Below are positions 50,363-53,296 of a stretch of 53,296 bases of DNA, piece by piece. The translations under genes were made by a program, and so were the position numbers. This stretch comes from an uncultured Christensenella sp. (GTDB taxonomy: Bacteria > Bacillota > Clostridia > Christensenellales > Borkfalkiaceae). The notes under the pieces are model-generated. The model was not told the origin of the DNA. It did not search any database and worked only from the letters and a program-made list of their open reading frames with translations. The DNA is taken from positions 3,779-57,074 of the forward strand of contig CAJTRW010000011.1 in NCBI GenBank assembly GCA_910578765.1. The letters run 5' to 3'. Every line of letters starts with the position of its first letter. The stretch's first letter is position 1.

Positions 50363-51137
50363 ACTGTTAGAAATTCTCGAAAACGGTGTGGGTCCCGTTT
50401 CGCTTTCGGATAAATTCTGTAAAAAATATTCTATGTACGACAACAGCGGCATAATTTTGAACTGCTGCGACGAAGTCAAAGGTGTATTGTTTGCGTTGGA
50501 TTTGTCCGCGGAAGCCGTCGAAGAAACACTGTCGCGCGGCTTCAACGCGATAGTTACGCATCATCCCGCAATATACGGCGGACTTTCGCGGCTTGACGTT
50601 TTATGCGACCCGCAGTCCGCGGCGCTGGCGGAATGTCTTAAAAACGGAGTTTCGGTGATATCTATGCACCTTAATTTCGACGTCGCGCCAAAGGGAATAG
50701 ACTATCATCTTATGCGCGGTTTGGGCGGAGATAAAGCCGAGCTTTCGGCTACTGTGGAGGGCGGCGGCTACGGCAGGGCTTACAACGTGACGCCGGCGGA
50801 TTTTTTAGCATATGCGAAATCCGTTAAGACGGCTTTGGGCGCAGAGAGAATTTTTGTCTACGGTGAGCCCGACAGGGTTATTAAGCGCGTCGCTTCTTTT
50901 TGCGGCGCGGGTTGCGACGATAGGGCTGTTTCTTTCGCGTATGCGGAGAAGGCAGACGTGTTCGTTTCATCCGATTTAAAGCACCATGAAATCCGCGCTC
51001 TTGTAAGCAGAGGTATAAACGTTATCCAGCTTACGCACTATACTTCGGAAAACTACGGTTTCAATAAAATATATAACGAAATTGCATTGGATTTACCCGT
51101 CGCGTCGGCATATTTTAACGACGCGGAACTTGCGTAA
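50349..51137 (+). CDS. Nif3-like dinuclear metal centre protein
   Basis: Nif3/YqfO family, 262 residues, starting with GTG 50349. Metal-binding histidines in VTHHPAIYGGL (H71, H72), MHLNFDVAPKGIDYHL and the C-terminal THYTSEN with histidine and glutamate. The family has been linked with GTP cyclohydrolase I activity in some organisms, but the general role is unsettled. This is the shorter form lacking the PII-like insert. Overlaps trmK, followed after 20 bases by the zinc ribbon gene. Confidence 0.9.
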   Translation: MKLSELLEILENGVGPVSLSDKFCKKYSMYDNSGIILNCCDEVKGVLFALDLSAEAVEETLSRGFNAIVTHHPAIYGGLSRLDVLCDPQSAALAECLKNGVSVISMHLNFDVAPKGIDYHLMRGLGGDKAELSATVEGGGYGRAYNVTPADFLAYAKSVKTALGAERIFVYGEPDRVIKRVASFCGAGCDDRAVSFAYAEKADVFVSSDLKHHEIRALVSRGINVIQLTHYTSENYGFNKIYNEIALDLPVASAYFNDAELA

Positions 51138-51157
51138 ATCCCGTAAGGAGATTAATT

Positions 51158-51859
51158 ATGGCACAGGTAGAACAACTTTTAAAGTATCAGGACGAGGACG
51201 CTAAGCTCAATAAAATAGAAAAAGAAGCGGCTACCTCTGAGGAATGGAAAAATTATTCGCAGGCTAAAAGCTTTCTTACCAAAGCGCCCGAAAAGCTTGA
51301 CGCGATGGACGCAAAAGCCGTGGAGATGAACGCGGCGCTTGAAAAGCTTAACGAAAAATACGAAGAAATAGCGGAAACGTTAAAAGACTATGAAAATCTT
51401 GACGAGCTTGTCAACGACGGCGCGGACATTTCTTTCTATAAGAAAAACGCCACCCAGCTTACGGAAAAACTGAAAGCGATAAAATCCGAAATAAACGCGT
51501 TGAGCAAATCCGTCAAGGAAGCCGACGAAGAATTTAAAACCCTCAAAAAGAAAACTATTGCCATGCAGGAAAAATACAAGGAATATTCCGCAGTTTATCA
51601 GGAATACAAAAAGGGCAAAATCGCCGAGATGGACGCAGTAAAGGCGGAGCTTGAAAAGCTTTCCAAAGGCATAGACAAGGAAGTGCTTGCAAGGTACAAA
51701 ACCAAGCGCAGCGAAAGAATTTTCCCTATCCTTTGCGCCGTCAGAAACGACAGATGCTCGCAGTGCGGTATGGAGCTTTCTATTGTCGGTAAAGAAAAAA
51801 TAGCCGGCGGCAACGTTACCGAGTGCGACAACTGTCACAGATTTTTGTATAAAGAGTAA
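51158..51859 (+). CDS. Coiled-coil zinc ribbon protein
   Basis: A 233-residue protein of the COG1579 type. The first 180 residues are a long charged coiled coil (MAQVEQLLKYQDEDAKLNKI onward). The C-terminal zinc ribbon has C200-x2-C203 and C223-x2-C226. These proteins are often encoded directly after nif3-like genes in Firmicutes, as here; suggested roles involve nucleic acid or protein-quality tasks, without proof. AAGGAG precedes the ATG. Confidence 0.9.
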   Translation: MAQVEQLLKYQDEDAKLNKIEKEAATSEEWKNYSQAKSFLTKAPEKLDAMDAKAVEMNAALEKLNEKYEEIAETLKDYENLDELVNDGADISFYKKNATQLTEKLKAIKSEINALSKSVKEADEEFKTLKKKTIAMQEKYKEYSAVYQEYKKGKIAEMDAVKAELEKLSKGIDKEVLARYKTKRSERIFPILCAVRNDRCSQCGMELSIVGKEKIAGGNVTECDNCHRFLYKE

Positions 51860-51886
51860 TATTTTTCGGGAACGGCTATATTTGAT

Positions 51887-52564
51887 ATGAACGGTTTTAA
51901 AGGCAAAACGTTGCTTCTTTTGGGCGACAGTATAATGTACGGCGCGGGTAACGGCGGTTACGGAGTCGGCGAATATCTGGTTAAAGATTTAGGCGTTAAA
52001 TTGAAAAAATATTGCGTCGGCGGTGCCAGAGTAGGCTTTTGCGAGGGGAAAAACTGGCTTGTGGAGCAGGTAAGAAGCGCGGTTAACGACGGCGTCGTTC
52101 CTGATTACGTAGTTTTCGACGGGTTTACCAACGACTGTTTCAGAACAGACGGCGTAAACTTCGACGTGCCTCTCGGCAATACTGTATCCGTAGCGCCCGA
52201 CGTTTTCGCGGTCGAAAAGACGGACGATTTTTCGATTTGCTTCGAAAGTATCGTTACGGCGTTTGAAAAGTATTTTCCTGCGGCAAAGGCTCTGTTTGTC
52301 AGACCGCACAAAATGGGCAGAAGGGAAGAAGAAGCTCAAAAAATATACGGCGACCGCGCCGCGGAGTTATGTCGCAAGCACAAAATCGCGGTTGCGGACG
52401 TCTACGGTGAAAGCGGACTGGATACGTTTAGGGAAGATCACCGCGATAAGTATACCGCGGACACTTACGGCTGGGGCAAAGGCGACAGTACCCATCCCAA
52501 CCGTGACGGCTACGAAAAATTTTACATACCTATAATCGAAAAAGTTTTAAAGGAAGCATTATGA
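51887..52564 (+). CDS. SGNH/GDSL family hydrolase
   Basis: A 225-residue esterase-like protein: GDSIMYG (block I with nucleophile S15), GGA (oxyanion glycine, about 45-47), FTNDCF (asparagine, about 85) and DSTHPN (D200, H203), giving the Ser-Asp-His triad of SGNH hydrolases. No signal peptide, so it acts inside the cell. Substrate could be an acetylated sugar or lipid. Overlaps the flavin reductase gene by four bases. Confidence 0.87.
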   Translation: MNGFKGKTLLLLGDSIMYGAGNGGYGVGEYLVKDLGVKLKKYCVGGARVGFCEGKNWLVEQVRSAVNDGVVPDYVVFDGFTNDCFRTDGVNFDVPLGNTVSVAPDVFAVEKTDDFSICFESIVTAFEKYFPAAKALFVRPHKMGRREEEAQKIYGDRAAELCRKHKIAVADVYGESGLDTFREDHRDKYTADTYGWGKGDSTHPNRDGYEKFYIPIIEKVLKEAL

Positions 52565-53184
52565 AGGTTTTGCTCATAAACGGCAGTCCAAATAAAAACG
52601 GTTGCACGAATCAGGCTTTAAACATAATCGCAGACGAGTTGAAAATTCAGGGCGTGGACAGTGAAACTGTCTGGATAGGCAACGGCCCCGTACGCGGTTG
52701 TATAGGCTGCGGAGGGTGTAAAAGCGGAAAAGGCTGTGTATTTAACGACGATGTATTGAATGTCCTGGGCGCGAAAGTCAAGCAGGCGGACGGCTATATA
52801 TTCGGCGCGCCCGTGCATTACGCTTCGCCAAACGGTGCGACGGTTGCCGTTTTGGACAGGCTGTTTTACGCTTACGGTAAATTTATGCAGTTTAAGCCCG
52901 CGGCAAGCATAGTTTCCGCGCGGCGCGCGGGAACGACGGCTTCATACGACGTTTTGAATAAATACATAGGAATAAACAATATGTTGCAGGTGCCGTCAAC
53001 ATACTGGAATATGGTTCACGGCAATACTCCCGAACAGGTTTTGTCCGACGAGGAAGGGGTGACGGTAATGCGCGCAGTCGCAAGCAATACGGCGTGGCTT
53101 TTGAAGCTGCTTGCAAACGCTAAGGGTACCGAATTTGAAAAACCCGTAATAATACCTAAGGTCAAGACAAATTTTATCCGTTGA
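52561..53184 (+). CDS. NADPH-dependent FMN reductase / flavodoxin-like protein
   Basis: A 207-residue flavodoxin-fold oxidoreductase: INGSPNKNGCTNQAL (6-20, the FMN phosphate loop), a cysteine group GCIGCGGCKSGKGC (C47, C50, C53, C59), FGAPVHYASPN for the flavin ring. The family (iron-sulfur flavoprotein-like, IsfD or WrbA relatives) often carries such cysteines, which can bind a 4Fe-4S cluster. Overlaps the SGNH gene, and a terminator follows. Confidence 0.9.
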   Translation: MKVLLINGSPNKNGCTNQALNIIADELKIQGVDSETVWIGNGPVRGCIGCGGCKSGKGCVFNDDVLNVLGAKVKQADGYIFGAPVHYASPNGATVAVLDRLFYAYGKFMQFKPAASIVSARRAGTTASYDVLNKYIGINNMLQVPSTYWNMVHGNTPEQVLSDEEGVTVMRAVASNTAWLLKLLANAKGTEFEKPVIIPKVKTNFIR

Positions 53185-53209
53185 AAAAATTTAAACGACA
53201 TACAAAAAC

Positions 53210-53238
53210 CCGCGCGGTTAAATCCGCGCGGATTTTTT
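53210..53238 (+). terminator. Terminator after the flavin reductase gene
   Basis: CCGCGCGG (53210-53217) and CCGCGCGG (53224-53231), a self-complementary pair, then ATTTTTT. Confidence 0.85.
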
Positions 53239-53254
53239 AGCTTGTTAAAAGTTA

Positions 53255-53275
53255 ACCTCCCGCTAAGCGGGAGGT
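53255..53275. repeat. Perfect palindrome, possibly the edge of another dispersed repeat
   Basis: ACCTCCCGCT and AGCGGGAGGT flank a single A. It resembles the CTTCTCC/GGAGAAG-type hairpin heading the repeat at 40-173 in layout, and the window ends soon after it. Confidence 0.6.
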
Positions 53276-53296
53276 AAAAAAGAAGCGGAAGCGTTG

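Noticed and set aside
1..53296. CRISPR array, prophage, insertion sequence, toxin-antitoxin or restriction system
   Set aside because: No regularly spaced repeats, no transposase, integrase, capsid or defence domains were seen in the translated frames.

Overview
The window reads as a chromosomal segment of a spore-forming member of the Clostridia (Firmicutes). I see cwlD, yabP, yabQ, a SigH-like sigma factor, a SpoVB-like flippase, low-GC Gram-positive gene orders (mrnC-rlmB-sigH, dnaX-ybaB-recR, yabP-yabQ-divIC, dgt-dnaG-sigA-trmK-nif3), sigma-A type promoters and intrinsic terminators, and no outer-membrane genes. The abundance of uncommon gene neighbours and a very large surface lipoprotein would fit an uncultured gut lineage such as Christensenellales, but that placement is inference. 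No phage, plasmid, insertion sequence, CRISPR array or rRNA was found; the segment looks like ordinary backbone with a few lineage-specific insertions.

Layout. 1-250: a composite palindromic repeat of the interspersed intergenic type. 251-6303: cwlD (minus), then a plus-strand run mrnC (carrying a one-base frameshift), rlmB, sigH-like, dnaX, ybaB, recR, gpsA. 6394-8272: typA and its terminator. 8285-10779: yabP, yabQ, divIC, a Ppx/GppA phosphatase and an M50-like membrane protease, closed by a terminator. 10798-10953: a 51-residue cysteine-rich protein on the minus strand. 11062-15606: gyrB-gyrA. 15614-18316: a P-type ATPase (minus). 18452-19744: serS. 19779-22853: an unrecognised protein (minus), a DnaQ-like exonuclease and an RsmF-like rRNA methyltransferase. 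22915-27018: a 1367-residue surface lipoprotein (minus). 27184-29406: two half-size TSUP permeases and, convergently, a SpoVB-like flippase. 29453-31346: a LysM protein, a cysteine-rich protein of unknown role, a metallophosphoesterase. 31374-37565: the pyrimidine operon pyrB-C-F-K-(membrane protein)-D-E with an attenuator leader. 37697-39899: a small lipoprotein, then on the minus strand a polysaccharide deacetylase, a SPOR-like membrane protein and tRNA-Thr(CGU). 40015-45758: an MBL-fold protein with a lost metal motif followed by aroC-aroB-aroE-aroQ-aroK-SDR. 45823-51859: dgt, dnaG, sigA, trmK, nif3-like, zinc-ribbon protein. 51887-53184: SGNH hydrolase and flavin reductase, then a terminator and a last palindrome.

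How genes work together. The pyr genes supply steps two to six of UMP synthesis (carAB is not here). The aro genes supply dehydroquinate to shikimate-3-phosphate plus chorismate synthase (aroA and DAHP synthase are not here). dgt-dnaG-sigA-trmK is the macromolecular synthesis cluster; dnaX-ybaB-recR and gyrBA serve replication and repair. cwlD, yabP, yabQ, spoVB-like, the deacetylase and probably the SPOR and LysM proteins point to spore envelope building.

The best candidates for something new are the pyrB leader (a promoter, a 34-codon reading frame that runs through a U-rich stretch and through an intrinsic terminator, with no visible PyrR-type antiterminator), the metal-site-dead MBL protein leading the aro operon, the unknown two-TM protein inside the pyr operon, the giant lipoprotein, and the composite repeat.
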